From positions 30,479,207-30,543,206 of the forward strand of contig NW_004955417.1 in the NCBI RefSeq assembly GCF_000276665.1: a stretch of 64,000 nt of DNA. Direction: 5' to 3'. The notes under the pieces were generated by a model. The model searched no databases, was not told where the DNA came from, and saw only the letters and a program-made list of their open reading frames with translations. This document shows, one piece after another, positions 49,196 to 61,715 of this stretch. Each line of letters starts with the position of its first letter. The stretch's first letter is position 1. The position numbers were made by a program, and so were the translations under genes. This DNA is from Chinchilla lanigera. Lineage: Eukaryota > Chordata > Mammalia > Rodentia > Chinchillidae.

Positions 49196-51547
49196 ACATC
49201 TGCAGCTATACAGTTGCTGCACTAGCTTCACGATCAGTTGTGCACAAGTGCAAAGTGTGAATTCTCCTCGGCTGAGTTGTTAGAGATAGGGCAATGGGAA
49301 GTGAGGAAACGAGGCCATGACTGAGCTCCTCCTATTCATCGTACCTGCAGGAGCAGAATTAGGAAACAAACTCATGTCAGGCTGTGCTTCATCAAAAGAC
49401 CCCTCCAACATCACAGAAGAAACATATGTTCCAGAATAATTTACTGTTTATTTTATTTAAATATTTAATAATTTAAGCTTTGATGTTTTAACAGGTATTC
49501 ACTACTGTGAAACCACTGCTAAACTGCACCTTCTTGTGGTAAGCCAGGGGCTTCACTGTGAGTTCCTAGACAGATCTGTGAGGTGCCGCGTCTCCGTTTA
49601 TCTCAGCGGAGCGTGGCACAGGCAAGTAGGAGAGGAGCCCTGCTTCTGGGTGGCCACACTGTGGTGTTAGTGAAATGATGGCAGTGTCTGGAATAAAACA
49701 GAAAGATAAACCATGTTCCTGGATCACGAGGTGTATTTTTAACACACAGAGAGAGTATCAAGAAGCCCATCGCTAGTTTCCCAGACAACTGGCTAGTTTT
49801 CCTGAGACTTGCTTCTCAGACATCTGTCTAGCACAGCTACTTGAGTTTCAGAAGGCAATGTATCTGTTACCCCTCGTACTCTCCCAGCCCTCTCCTTGAG
49901 ACCCTCTCTGACGTCTGGCAGCCTGTCGACAGAGCTGCAGCTCTGACACTGACCCTCCAGGGCGCCTGACACTGCTGAGAACCCAGAGCCTGCTCCCTCA
50001 CACACAAGCTAACGGTTCGGGTTCCCAGTCGAGTAGAAGCTCCCTGGGAGGAACTTACAACCTTGCTGGAAGTCAGAAGTGAAAAATGCAGACCCCACAT
50101 CTTCGCGCTTCCTGCCTTCTGATCATTCAGCTTCACCCAACTTCCCACAGTGCCACTTTAAAATCTGGAAGTTCATCCCCCTTGCTCCCACTTGGTAAAT
50201 CTAGAAAGTCTCCAGTTGCAGCAGGGTTGCAACCTACCCCTGCCTGCCTTCTCTCCGAGCCAAGGAAGATCCCCCAGGCTTGTCCCTCTGAGCATGGATG
50301 GACCGATGCCAGTACACTGCTCTGCACTGGAAGGGGCTGAAAAGAGAGAATAAATCATAAAACATGCACAGTCTACTGCTCCTTATCCCTCTGGCTCCTG
50401 GGCTTCTCTGAACATCAAGGCACATCAGATATGGAAAGTTCAAGCATGATGGATTTGTTCTGATTGTGTACAGCGGGAACTGGCCGCCCAGAGCAAGCTT
50501 GCTGCACACTATCTGCTTTGGCAGTGGGCTTCTCTCTCCACTCAGTGGCGGAGCCAGAACCATCATGGGAATCTGGCTTCTCCCTGGCCAGAGCAGGAGA
50601 GAGGAGTAAATAACTGACCGTTACTGGTGCTGGCTTTGAACACCCAGCAATTATTAAATGCGCTCAGGCTTTCAGTAAATGAAGAGAATCGAGGACTCCC
50701 AGGGGTGCACAAACCATTTATGGTGCTGAAGTGCTGGAGACTGAAGCCTGAGTTTTGTATCAAGTTTTATGGATCATGATTGAGAGCACGTGTCAGAGCA
50801 GGGACACAGAAACCAGGATTTGGAACACACACTTCGCAGAGACTGTGTGTCCAACTTAAGATCGTTCTAGTCATTGTAAAAGTAATGATTAAATAAGAAA
50901 CGCAATAAAAATAATTGGGGAACAAATTCTTTTCTGAGTATAGCTAGCAGATCACAGCCTACTGGAAGTCTGGTTTGATCCAAGTTTCCCAATGCCATCG
51001 ACTTGGGCTGGGAACTCCCTGCCCTGCTGCAGCCTGAGCACCCTCGGAGCTGATTAAGCACAGGGCTGAACAGCAGGACAGCTGACCCACGTCACTGTAA
51101 ACAGGAAACTCTGTCCTCCAGTAAACTGCACTGGTCAAGGTGATCCACTGCATAAGAGTTGTGTCTGGTCAGACAGCACCAGAACTTTTCCTTCTAGGAT
51201 CCACTTAGCAATAGGACTTTAGAGTTTTTAGAACAATACTATTTAAATATGTCAACCTCAGTGGTAGGTAGGAAATTCTAAATTGTAAAATAATAAGCTC
51301 TGTCCTTTAAGTACTGTATTATTAAGTTCTAAGTATTATTCTTTCTCTTCCAGCCATAACATCATCTATCTCTGATTATAAAATAAATACGAAACAATTT
51401 GTTTTCAGCAGTTCATTTGCCTCCAGATTATTCTATCTTGTCAACACCTAACGAATGTTTCGGCACACAAAGAAACAAAACACTCATGAAACATTCCTTG
51501 AGGGTCATAAGCTGTGTGAGGCAGTGATTCCCTCTGCTTAGGAACTA
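49196..51547. other. Unique sequence, no gene seen
   Basis: No gene or confident repeat. Frames up to 110 codons (50234-50566, minus) lack domains. 49430-49500 is AT-rich. Confidence 0.4.
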
Positions 51548-51942
51548 TTATGGCTGCGTCTAGATGTCCCCCAAAGCCTCATGTGGTCACAGTTGGGGTT
51601 TTTTCAGAGGTGCCTGGATCTAGAGTGTGAGATCCTGGGAGAATGCATGGTGCACTTCTAGGCTCAAGGGCAGCAGGATTAAGGGTGTGAGTGCTACTCA
51701 TCCTGAGCAGCCTGGATCAGATATAAAGGACAGAAACAGCTGCGGTTGTCCCTTGTTGCTATGCTACCTTCTGCCCACCATGAACTGTTTCTCCTCTGCT
51801 GTGCCCCTCTGCCATGCCACCCTGCCTTGGAACCAACGAACTATGATCTGAAACATCTACAAACTGTGAGCTAAATAAACCTTTCCTCCTTTAACTTTGG
51901 GTGTAAGGCTTTTTGTCTCAGCAACAAAACAAAAGTAACTAA
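51548..51942 (+). mobile_element. LTR-like element, probably MaLR class
   Basis: Starts 'tatggctgcgtctagatgt' with 'cccccaaagcctcatgtgg', matching the start typical of MaLR-class LTRs, and ends with 'gtgagctaaataaaccttt', 'cctcctttaactttgggtg' and 'agtaactaag'. An AATAAA is at about 51874-51879, in the usual place before the end. It differs from the LTR at 18741 in its first half, so it is a different subfamily. No internal region follows, so it is a solo LTR. Confidence 0.6.
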
Positions 51943-53169
51943 GAAATCCCTCCTTTGTCCTTAAACAAGCTCCTGAGAACACCCTGGTGCAGTTTTTACA
52001 CCCTGTGTTCTCTCAGCTGAATGTGTACCATGACCATCTACTGCTGGTTGGGGTTTCAGCATTATCAAGAGTTGCTATTATTTATCATTCTCAGGTGTTT
52101 GCTGTAAATTGTTGAAGGTCTGGAGTTAAAAAAACAAGTTAGCTATACACATTTTCTCTACAGTAAGTAATTGTCTGGTATCTTTCCCGATAGCTGTGTA
52201 TAATTCAGCCGAAGTTTCTTCCTCTCCTCAGTGGCCAACAGGAATTGATTATATCTGCGTAGAAACTCTCTGTTCTTCCCAGAACAGCTGTGTGGCTTGG
52301 TCCTCCCACAGCAGTGCCTAGGGTCTGCTTCCTCCCTGCCTTCATCTGTGCTTCCCGTCACCACTTCTTCCCTCTAACTGCAGCCTTTCGGACAAGTGTG
52401 CTTCGGTAGAACCTCACAATGCAATTTACATTCTCAGTGGCTCATGATACTGAACACTTTGCACGCACATTCATGCCTGCACCGAGGCAACACTCAAAAT
52501 GCTCCCTTTACAGAGTTTGAATGATGGCTAGTGCCATTCAGGTTGAAATGTAACTTGCACTGTGTTAAGGAAATGTTGCTAGCCACAGTTAACAAATCCA
52601 GCACTTGTCATGTTACTGGTACTTGAGGATATGCAGTTCTGTTGGTCACTATGTGTAGCATGTATCTGTGGGAAATTCTGAATTCCCAACAATCACCTTG
52701 CAAATGAATGCTTACAAACTACCGAAATTTATTTACTTCTTATTTTCTATTGCTAATCAGTCAATTATACCTAACTAATTTCAAGAAGTAGGCAGTAAGT
52801 TTGTTTGCATATTAAGAATTCCCCATATACTTTCTCGGTTCTGAGACTTTTAAAATTTATTTATTCACAACAGCAAATATGAAGTGACACCCATCTTGTA
52901 CTGGGAAAGCAGGATACAGAGTCAAACAAGGCTAAAAAAAGTAAACAGACAAAATAAAATAGAAATAACCACTTAATTTTTAAACTGAGCTGTTGGAAAA
53001 GCACCTTTTTCCATGCATACTCCTCACCTGTGGTGCAGTGTGAACTATGGAGTTCCCTGAACTTCCACACTTGTGTGTGTGCGCGCATGCACACGAGTGC
53101 AACTGTGATGTCCTGCCCAACACTCAAGTCCACCACACGCCATCCATTTCTTCCAAGAGTTCACCTGCT

Positions 53170-53212
53170 GTACTATTTTCAATGCTCTGTTTTTATTATG
53201 GTAGGAAATGGG
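53170..53212 (+). repeat. Direct repeat copy 1 (43 bp)
   Basis: Agrees with 54350-54392 at 39 of 43 positions, same orientation, 1180 bp apart. Shared core 'ttttattatggtaggaaa'. The family is not identified. Confidence 0.85.
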
Positions 53213-54349
53213 GAAAGGACAGCAACAAATAGGAAAATTAGAGTAAAACATCCTATTTCCAATTTTCCCTGGGACAAGAAGGAAACGGTAACTCCAGTTG
53301 GTGAGCAATGAGAGGTTATGGAGGAGAGGAATCCATTACACCAACTTTAAGCTATAAACATGTAGAATACGGGTTAAATTTAAAGAACAGTTATTTTCTT
53401 GATGTTCCCTTTCACAGGTATTTTGGGGGTGATTTTGATAAGCTCTCTTCAGTGAACTCTTTTGTTCTTATGCTCCTGAAATATATTCCAGGTCATATTT
53501 AGATATAAGCATTCACATTATCGCCAACATTTATTTATATCTTCAAGCCAGATCTGCATTTAAAGCAAATATTTTGTTAAATCCAATAGCAACTTGATTT
53601 TGTTTTGTTTTTATCAACCTTTGGTGTGGAAATCTTGTCAAAGCCTCATGAAGGTTAACTGAAATGGGAAGCTTGATTTCTGTATTCCCAGTGCACGTTA
53701 CCTCCGCAAAGAACCGTGGTTGGAAAGTATTGGCCCGGGCTCTGTATTATTGCTTGTATATCCCATCACCAGCCAGATCTTTTCTATTCTTAGACTGAAA
53801 GAGAAAAAAATTCCCAAGCTCTTTTTGGTCTATTTGTTATCATTTTTAATGGTGCATGACTTTAATGAGATAAAATCAACAGCATAAATATCTTCAGGGT
53901 CTCAGTTTCTTATGGTGAAGCATATAATAGAACTTCGATAATGGGCTGAAGTTACCATCTTTCTCCCAAAATACTAATCCAGTGATACAAAGCTGCCAGC
54001 TCTGGGAGCCTGATCATGCCCACACGAGCAGGCCTGTGTTTGTGAGTCAACGTGCACTTAACTTCAGGCATGCTTAGGGGTTTCCTGTAATGCAGGGTTT
54101 AGCCATGGCCTTTAATTCAAATGCATGAGCTTGAACAAGTCACTTAAAGATGTAATTTTAATTTGAAAAATAAAATTAACTTAGATGTGAAGTTACATTG
54201 TCATCCACAAGTCAATGGTGTTTATTTTCCTACAAAGTTGCCTGAGAACCACAGCATGGCTCAATAAACTGAGAGTCCTTTGGGTTTTTTTTTTTTTTCT
54301 GTTTAAACAAAATCACATTCATGTTTATAAGTGATTCCTTATTTTTATT

Positions 54350-54392
54350 GTACTATTTTTAATGCTCCATTTTTATTATGGTAGGAAAAGGG
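54350..54392 (+). repeat. Direct repeat copy 2 (43 bp)
   Basis: Partner of 53170-53212. The sequences outside the 43 bp do not align by eye. Confidence 0.85.
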
Positions 54393-55600
54393 CATGTCTT
54401 GGGGGCTTTTTTGAGCAATATGTTTGTTATTACTTAGGAAGAAAGTTTTATGCCTTGCTCTTTGGCTGGATTTTGCTTTCTGAGCATAAGTAGATTTATG
54501 AAAATATTACACATACAGCTCTTTTGTGTTCTTCTAATGAAACATTCTTTTCTATCTGTGTTTATCTGAAGTCACATCTCATTATGTAAAAGAGGGATTA
54601 GTTGGCTTATTTTCACAGCATTGTTTGACACTTAAAGGATTAGAGAAAATTTGATTTATGATCTGTAATGTGAACCCAAAGTACAGAAATGAACACTATT
54701 CTGAGATCTAAATTCAACCACTGATAGAAGGGGTTGGTTGATTTGCTTGAGTAATTTGAAATCCCTCCTCATCAAAAACAATCTGAAACTATTCTTATTT
54801 GTGTGATTTATAGATTACGACATCAATATTTAAAAGGTAAACGATATGTGATATCTAACCTGACAAATATGTATCAAATGCCTATTATGTCCTGTTTTCA
54901 TGATGTTTAAATTATTAGCTTCATTCTTGCATAGGAAAAGGGTAGAATTTCTAACAAAGAAATTAATAGAATCAAACATGTCTCTCTTTGGAAGGAAATA
55001 AAAGAACAATAAAATACATCGAATTTTTTTTTCTTTAAAATAAATATAGAAATCTCTGATGCCCAAAAACTGATAGCAAAGATTGTATATCTTAAATGGT
55101 ACATTTGTAATGATAGTTTAATGAAGTTTGGGCCTAATTCCAGGAGCAAATTATAAAACCCTAGCAGGTGGGAAGCACTTACCCGAGGGGGCCGCTGGGC
55201 CTCCCCTGAGACCTGCCCCATCCCTCGCTCAGGTCCGAGCCTGCAGTGGAGCTGAGGTTTGTGAAGAGGGTTCTGCTGGATGGCTCGGGAGAAGTCAGCG
55301 CGGAGTAGGGCAACACCTAGGCGAAGATGCAGCGTCCCTACCTGACCCTCACCTCCACGCCCTAAGACCTCTTCCTAATTTTCTGTATTTTTTTTAGGAA
55401 AGAAAAACTAAAAGCCTTTCTGTTTTGCTGCCTCTTGGTGATGATATATTTACACCACTCAGGAAAGAAGTATGATCCATTCCTTTCTCTTAAAAATGCA
55501 CTAATAGTCAATGCACTTCAGTCAATAAAAACTTTATTATGCCTGCACTTACTTACGCGTATTTACTTTGGGTCAGGTTTCAACTTCCCGAGATGAAATG

Positions 55601-56250
55601 TTTAGCCAGCATGAAACCCAGGCCGCCAAGCTCCAGGGACCACATTCCTAAGCCTGTCCTAGTCGCTGGAAAGATGAAGGCGGACAAAGGACAGGAAGCT
55701 GAAGGGCTCCCCGGGGCAGAGCGAGCGCGGGGAGCAGCCGGCCGCTCGGAGAGGCGCCCAGGCCGGGAGAGCCGGGAGGGGCTCCGGTCAGCAAGCAGAG
55801 CCCGAGCTGTGGGGAAGCACCTTCAGGGAGCGACGGCGGCCGGGACAGAAGGAGGGCTGCAGGGGAAACTGAGGCTGTGCGCCTCGGGAGGCTGGCTTCG
55901 GGCCTGAGCCGCGACAGTGAAGAACCAGGGCGCGGAGCGAGCTGGGCGGACCGCTCCCCAGCCCAGAGGGGTGAGGCGCGCAGGGGCCCGGACCGGCCCG
56001 ACGGCAGCTCCAGGAGGAGACCGGCCGCGCGGGACGCGGGCACCCGGACGGCCTGGGCTGCCGGGCTGCCGCTGGGTAACACCTGCGGGAGGAGGACGCG
56101 CCGCCCGCAGTCCCCACACCGTGCCCCTCACCGTGCCCCTCGCAGACCCTGGACATCCGCACCCGCACGATGCGCCGGGACGCGGACTTCCGTCCAGAAA
56201 ACCTGACCGCTCAAGTCATCGGTGAGACGGTCAGGCTCCGGGACTGCAAT
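55601..56250. promoter_or_regulatory. CpG island, candidate promoter
   Basis: Dense CpGs in a GC-rich block, strongest at 55720-56180, with sharply AT-rich flanks on the left (55380-55560). This is the best promoter-like signal in the window. Long frames on both strands (for example 55648-56082 minus, 55539-55907 plus) are Arg/Ala/Pro/Gly-rich translations of GC-rich DNA. A splice-donor-bounded segment lies at its right edge, which suggests transcription to the right. No TATA box is evident, as expected for CpG-island promoters. Confidence 0.6.
56146..56221 (+). other. Candidate exon at CpG island edge
   Basis: A pyrimidine-rich stretch ending 'gtgcccctcgcag' precedes position 56146, and position 56221 is followed by GTGAGA, a good donor. 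The 76-bp interval is open in one frame and contains an ATG at 56169 with A at -3, giving MRRDADFRPENLTAQVI up to the donor. Two readings are possible: an internal exon using the acceptor, or the 3' end of a first exon that starts within the island. I do not recognise the peptide. It could also be lncRNA or chance. Confidence 0.3.
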
Positions 56251-59049
56251 GCTCGCTCCAAAATTAGTTACTGTTCAATGTGTGTGGGTTTGAACTGCGT
56301 GTCAGCTGATGTTATTTAAACCCGTGTCAACCCTAAATTAACACAAAAAGAAACAGGCAAGCGCATCGCAGGGGAGAGCGCTGCCTGTTTGGGAATGGCA
56401 TGGCTCCGGGGTGGGCGACAGGCAGACTCCGCCCAGGGGAAGGGTGCTCTCAAAGGCGAGACTGAGGAGGCTCCGCACCATTGTAGAACCCACTCTGCCA
56501 AGGTTAAGAGCAGCAAGCGTGGTGTTGGGCCCCGGGGCTGCGGGGCCTCAGGGAAACGCGTGTTCCCTGCGCTCTTGGGGCGGTCTCCCTCGGGGACCAC
56601 GCAGGGCAGCCCCTTGTTAGGCCGTACAAGCCACTCGGCTGTGGTCCAGCGACAGCCACGCTGCTCTCACACATGAGCATGTGGATAAGCTTTTGTCAAA
56701 AATCCCCCCAAAGCATGTCTGTAACAGTCTGTGGGCACTATTGAAAGAGACCCCATCAGTCCTTAGGGTTTGTAATCCCCTGCTATGAGAAAAACCACTC
56801 ACCTGCTCATTTGGTGTGCAAATAGCATTGTTTATTAATACCTACCCCGTGAGTAGCAAGTGCCAGGGACTGGGAATGCATGCCAGTGTGGACCGGACCC
56901 GTGCAGAGGAGCTGGGGAGAAGGTGAACCCTCAGAGACCTTAGGGAGCCACACGGCCTCTCTGCCTTAGCACCGTGGATTACAAGTCAGAAACCACGCCT
57001 GCTCCTGCACCTTCCGTCCACTTCAACCACACACGCGGATAGGAGCGACGTGGAGCTGAAACCCCACTTCTGGCTGAAGAGGCCGAAGGTGCTGTGTACT
57101 GATGATTACGTTTGCAAAGTGTTTACAGCGTAGCTTGTGCCAGTGCAGATTCAAAATGTCTGTGATGAGAAATAAACGTCCTCTGATATCCGTCCTCACC
57201 CTCCGGGGGCATCTCAGAGTGCGACTGCTAGAGAGGAGGACAGTAAAGCCCTCCCTGCTGCTCCCTGGACCCTGCTCCAGTCTACCCGGACTTCCCCATT
57301 GAAACGGGAACTCTGGGTCTGCAGAGAGACCCCAAGCTCACGTACTCAGAGGGACAGCAGGGGAGAGAAGCAAGAGGACGTCCGTCCCTCCACTGTCGGG
57401 AGAGGCCTTGGGAAACCCGAGCGGCCAGTGCCTTGACGTGGCACTCCCGGCCCTCAGCAGGCACAGAGGTTCGTCTCTGCAGTGCGAGTTGCCCTCGGGG
57501 CCCGGACTGTGACAGCCCTTGCTGCAGCCACACGACCTGAGGCCAGGTCCAGGCAAACACAGCCAGCGCCAGGCCTCACCACGCTGTGATTGCCCCGCCA
57601 GTGCCACGTGTGGGCACCCAGGTGGCTCCTACGAATCCACAGATGTTTCACCCTGCTGAATACAAGCAAGCACAGCGCACCTTCTGGTAACGACATCCCA
57701 CTGTTTAAGCAATAGTGAGTCACAGAGGGTGTGAAAATGTTTTCATAGGTGGCCTTATCAGCGTAAATCGTGACAGGTGTGCGTCAGTTCTTGTCACTGT
57801 TATCCCCCCGCTTTACGCTCCGTAAAAGTTTATTCCACAGTCGTCCTTCCAGTCTTCTGCATGACCATGATCGCTTCTGGCATATATGGAAAATGGAGCG
57901 CACTTTCCTGTATTAATAAAATTAAACCTGTCAGATTTAGGCCAACTGGGCATTAAGTTTAAACTAGACCAAATACTGGCTGAACAGAGTTGCAGCTTGT
58001 ATAGATCAGATTTGGCATAAAATTTGGTTTGTGATGTAATATAAATTGTCAAAGCAATACTTCACATTCTGTATGGTTTATTTTTAAAATGATATAAATC
58101 ATACGGGAAAATAAAGCCTAACTGAATATGAAAAAAAGCCTCTTGGAAGAGCAGTAGGATGAGAAGGGAAGTGGACTGTCGTTAAGATCTAGCATGGGGC
58201 CCTGCGGACACCCAGGACCGAGGACAGGAGAGTGGGGGCCCGGAGAAGGCGCCTCCACGTTCCTGTGGGAATTAACCTGTGTTAGTTTTACATATTGCAC
58301 TTTGGGACTGGGCACCTGGTGTTCTCCAGAGAAACATAAAATCGCCATTGTATTTTTTCTAAAAAAAAACAAAAAGCCACGAGATCTGTTTGACAAGACA
58401 GCCACACCTGTGATGACGTCAGACTAAACTTTGTCAACCTTGCTAGACATGAGGCCTTTCGCGACAAAGCCAGGATCCATCCCAGGTCACAGCCACCATT
58501 TCCACGACGAAGATCTTTGTCAAAGCACTGTTTTGCCAAAATAAAAAATCCAAATGTTGTGTAGGAAGAGTTTGAGAAATACATTATAAAGAGTCAGTCG
58601 ATTAGATTGTGTTATCTTTTTCATGAACTTTTGAACTAAAAAGATATAGAGAAAATCTGGACTGAAATTCAACACAAACAGCTACTTGTCCAAGGCAATT
58701 TATTTTCATAGTTTCCTAAAGTTTTTTTCTAAATTGGCAGGAGACAATTAAAAGAACTAATTTTAGAGCCTAATTAAAATAATAGAAATGTTCATTAGCT
58801 GAATACATTAAGCTTCCAAATTACAATACAGTGAGCCCCTTCATTCAACAAACGACTGCTCTCTGCAGGGCCGTGGCCCGAAGACATGGCCGCTCCCCAG
58901 TGGCGCTTACAGTGCCACGAGAGGGAGAAACGGTCTTGACTCACTCAAACATGAATAGTGTAAAAACCGATTGCTTGTTGTGCTCCAAGACAAGGCGCCC
59001 GGCACTGAGGTGTGTGCTCTGCGCTGAGCCTCAGGATGCCGCGAGGTCA
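56251..59049. other. Unique sequence, no gene seen
   Basis: 56390-56620 and 57180-57620 are GC-rich with overlapping frames on both strands and no domain. 57720-58140 and 58540-58830 are AT-rich. Traces such as 'caagtgccagggactggga' (56861) hint at old MIR-like sequence but are too short to call. Confidence 0.4.
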
Positions 59050-59185
59050 GCGTCAACACCAAGCCCGTTTCCCTCACGAGAGACAGGCACAACAGAGCTG
59101 ATGACGCGCCCCGGGCAGACACCTGTTGGTGGGAGGCTGGGACTTGAACCCTGCAGAGCTGCGTTCTTAACTACTACACCGCACA
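59050..59185 (-). mobile_element. MIR SINE (partial)
   Basis: The reversed MIR end is clear: 'gggaggctgggacttgaac', 'cctgcagagctgcgttctt', 'aactactacaccgcacacc'. The core to the left is more diverged and its boundary is approximate. Confidence 0.6.
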
Positions 59186-59333
59186 CCCCCTCACACATAT
59201 CCCTGTACACTGGGGTGAGTGGTGTAAAGGAAACTGCCACCCACAAAAGCATTCACACAAAGCCGCGTTAGATGTCAAGAGCCATTTCCCACAAATGTGT
59301 GCTCTTAAACTGCCTCAGAAACAGCTGAAGGCC

Positions 59334-59425
59334 GGGCTGGGGATTTAGCTCAGCGGCAAAGCGCCTGCCTGGCAAGCGCAAGGTCGTGAGTTGTATTCCT
59401 GGTACCGGAAGAAAAACAAAAAAAA
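59334..59425 (+). mobile_element. ID SINE with target site duplication
   Basis: A well-preserved ID element, derived from alanine tRNA: 'ggctggggatttagctcag' (A-box side), 'aagcgcctgcctggcaagc', 'aaggtcgtgagttgtattc' (B-box side), then an A-rich tail with a GAAAAAC interruption. The flanks 59317-59331 and 59426-59440 agree at 13 of 15 positions, a target site duplication. Low divergence makes it one of the younger SINEs here. ID families spread by L1 machinery from tRNA-like RNA polymerase III transcripts. Confidence 0.92.
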
Positions 59426-59628
59426 AGAAACGGCTAAAGGTGGGGAGAAGAGAGGGTGGGTGGACCCTGGTGTTCCAGAGTGAACATCGAGTCTCAGTCA
59501 TGGTGTTTAAAGAGGAAAAGGACGAGAGGGAAAGGGAGAAGCACTAGTCATCCTTACTTTGGCTGAGCACATTCCCCCAAATGCTGCATTACAATCTGGG
59601 AAGATGTATTTTCTTATTTTGTATTTCA

Positions 59629-59644
59629 TTAAAAAAAAAAAAAG
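59629..59644. repeat. Poly(A) tract
   Basis: An uninterrupted run of 13 A after 'catt'. No SINE or LINE body was recognised immediately to the left. Confidence 0.85.
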
Positions 59645-59678
59645 AATTTAAATTTTGTTGAGCAGAAGAAAGCAAGAT

Positions 59679-59708
59679 GAACTGTGTGTGTGTGAGAGAA
59701 AGAGAGAG
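59679..59708. repeat. (TG)n/(AG)n simple repeat
   Basis: A short TG run passing into a GA-rich run next to the B1 tail side. On the plus strand this is where the reversed B1 tail would lie. Confidence 0.75.
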
Positions 59709-59850
59709 ACAGGGACAGGGTCTCGCTATGTAGTGCAGGCTGGCCTTGAACTTGCTATGTACCCCAAACTGGCTTCAAACTCACAGTGACCCTCCTGCCT
59801 CAGCCTTCCGAGTGCTGGGATTACAGGAGTACACCACCGTGTCCGGCTAG
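59709..59850 (-). mobile_element. B1 SINE
   Basis: Reversed B1 body: 'cagggtctcgctatgtagt', 'caggctggccttgaacttg', a second similar 'ccccaaactggcttcaaac' block, 'cctcctgcctcagccttcc', 'gagtgctgggattacagga' and 'caccaccgtgtccggc'. The pol III promoter side is at the right end. Well preserved, but no clear target duplication found. Confidence 0.92.
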
Positions 59851-60554
59851 CTGAACATTTTTTTAAAAGAACCCAAAATGGTCAAAGGCACAGAGATCCA
59901 AAAAACTGTTTTGTAAGGCGCCAAGACTGCTGATAACAGTTTTTAAAAGCTAGTAGTGAAAATCATCATTTTCAAAAGTGTCTGTGCCCAAAAGCTTTCT
60001 TCCGCTACTGTGTATCCCGGAAAGCTGTGCTTCTACTCTGTCCTTGCCATCGGGAAAGACTGCCAGCTGCACAGGGTCAGTTGGTGTGGGCACAAGGAGC
60101 GCACAGGGTGAGGCTCTTGATCAGGCCGGCGGAGTGTTGGGAAGCCAGGTCGCTCTCCCAGAGGCTGGGGGTCCCAGCTGCCTTGATGCCCCCCGCTCCG
60201 GGTCAGCACCCAGATGAGGCCTGGGAGGGCGCAGCAGGTTTGCAGCGGGTCCCAGTGGGCCGTGCCCTGCACAGGGACTGAGGTGGTCCTGAGAGGCTCG
60301 AGCAAAGCGGCCCCAGGGCCTCTCGGGTCGCTGATCCTGGTCTGAGCTGTGACTTCTGCCTCCCCCACCAAGGTGTCCACGGCTGAGCCCGAGGGCGCCC
60401 ACTCTCAGCCTCCAAACCCGTGGGTGAACCGAGCACTCCTTGCCTGAAGGTAGCACCTCGTGCATTTCAATCAGTGATGAAAGCTAACAAGACAGCTACG
60501 ATAACTGTACTACTAATTCCTATTAGTTCATTGAAAGGAACAGGTAGTGCTTAT
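59851..60554. other. Unique sequence, no gene seen
   Basis: 60020-60440 is GC-rich with overlapping frames on both strands (60033-60380, 60121-60465). None has a recognisable domain. Confidence 0.4.
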
Positions 60555-60715
60555 ATTGTTTGATTAATTCTGCCTGCCTGTATCTGGTAATCTGAGCAAA
60601 CATTTTGAAGATAACAATATGCAATATAGTAACTGTTGTTAATTTCCTATCATCTTGTTTTGAAATTCTGTATCATTTTTATTTTTTTCTCCCTTTAAAA
60701 TTAAAAAAAAAAAAA
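60555..60715 (+). mobile_element. Short L1 3' UTR tail (5'-truncated)
   Basis: Matches the second duplicated unit of the L1 3' UTR seen at 7528-7640: 'tatctggtaatctgagcaa', 'gaagataacaatatgcaat', 'gttaatttcctatcatctt', 'ttttgaaattctgtatcat', then a T-rich stretch and an A-rich tail at 60697-60717. Only the last 160 bp or so of an L1 was inserted. Confidence 0.8.
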
Positions 60716-60717
60716 CA

Positions 60718-61634
60718 ATAGGAACTGGGACCGCAACCTAGGAGTCACATAAACAGCTCTATCTTGTAGACATGGAAAACTGTCACAGTTTCAAGTGGAC
60801 ATTTGCACATTTGGAAGTTTTTTCTGAGAGAACTGGAAGCCAAGAAAAACACAAGAACCAGAAAAAGAAAATTGACTGTTCGAAAGCTAACACGTGTAAG
60901 GCCCTGTTAATTGGGAGAATGGTAAATTCATAAGCAGTGTTATAATTGGCAAAATGAAGTATGAGGCCCGAAAGATAAAAATCCTGTGTAGTGTCATTCT
61001 GATATCAAATCTATTTTATTTATTAGAGCATTTGACAGCTAATCAACACAGACTCTGCACAGCACACCAAGGAATCTTATGAACTAACATACAGAAAGCA
61101 CACAGCACTCGCCTCAGATATAATAAATGCTCATTAAATGTCATTTTACTTGATAAGCTCTCCTACCAACCGTGTCCTTCCCTCCCACACAATTTGTACT
61201 CCGTATTTGGAGCCCCCCATCCTATAAGAAGTCAAAGCAATAAATTCAAGGGGAAAACATTCTAATTTAGAATCTGAAGTTTGCAAGTATGCATAGAACC
61301 TACCACTAGTATGTTTGACGGTGAGAGGCCCAGTCACTATCATGACCACGTGGCTCTTTCTTCTCTGCAGACACTGCCAGCTTGTCAAGAGCCTGTCTAA
61401 ACTCAGTAATTCCTTGGTGTTCTTCTGGGGGTAAGATTCCCACCAGAACCTTTCCTGAACTGAATTCTGACATCTCAGCGTCAACACATGACCCAACAAA
61501 AAGGTGAATTAGAAAGTGCTGCATGCCAGGCATTTAACAGTGTTTAATGCCCCTTCCCCCCATACCTGTTGAGTTCAACACAAACCCAACACCCAGCAGA
61601 CCAGACCATGTGCCAAGCTGTCCTCTGGAGCAGG
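60718..61634. other. Unique sequence, no gene seen
   Basis: The minus-strand frame at 61146-61499 (117 codons) has mixed composition and no recognised domain. 60880-61140 is AT-rich. Confidence 0.4.
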
Positions 61635-61715
61635 GATGGAAGGAACTTGGGCTCTGGAGCAGATGCACCCAGGTTTCAATCCTATCAGTCCTGCTGTCTG
61701 CATTTTCCAGGGAAA
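61635..61715 (+). mobile_element. MIR SINE 5' part (partial)
   Basis: 'gggctctggagcagatgca' followed by 'cccaggtttcaatcctatc' matches the tRNA-related 5' half of MIR. The core does not follow clearly. Confidence 0.45.

Larger units (their letters stand above)
51943..55600. other. Long AT-rich unique stretch, no gene seen
   Basis: No gene recognised. A 43-bp segment is duplicated (53170-53212 and 54350-54392; see findings), and a T run lies at about 54283-54298. Frames at 52861-53136, 53030-53311 and 54907-55221 are short and domain-free. Confidence 0.4.

Noticed and set aside
55648..56168. Minus-strand frames of 102-144 codons in the CpG island
   Set aside because: Overlapping Arg/Ala/Gly/Pro-rich frames are expected by chance in a CpG island.
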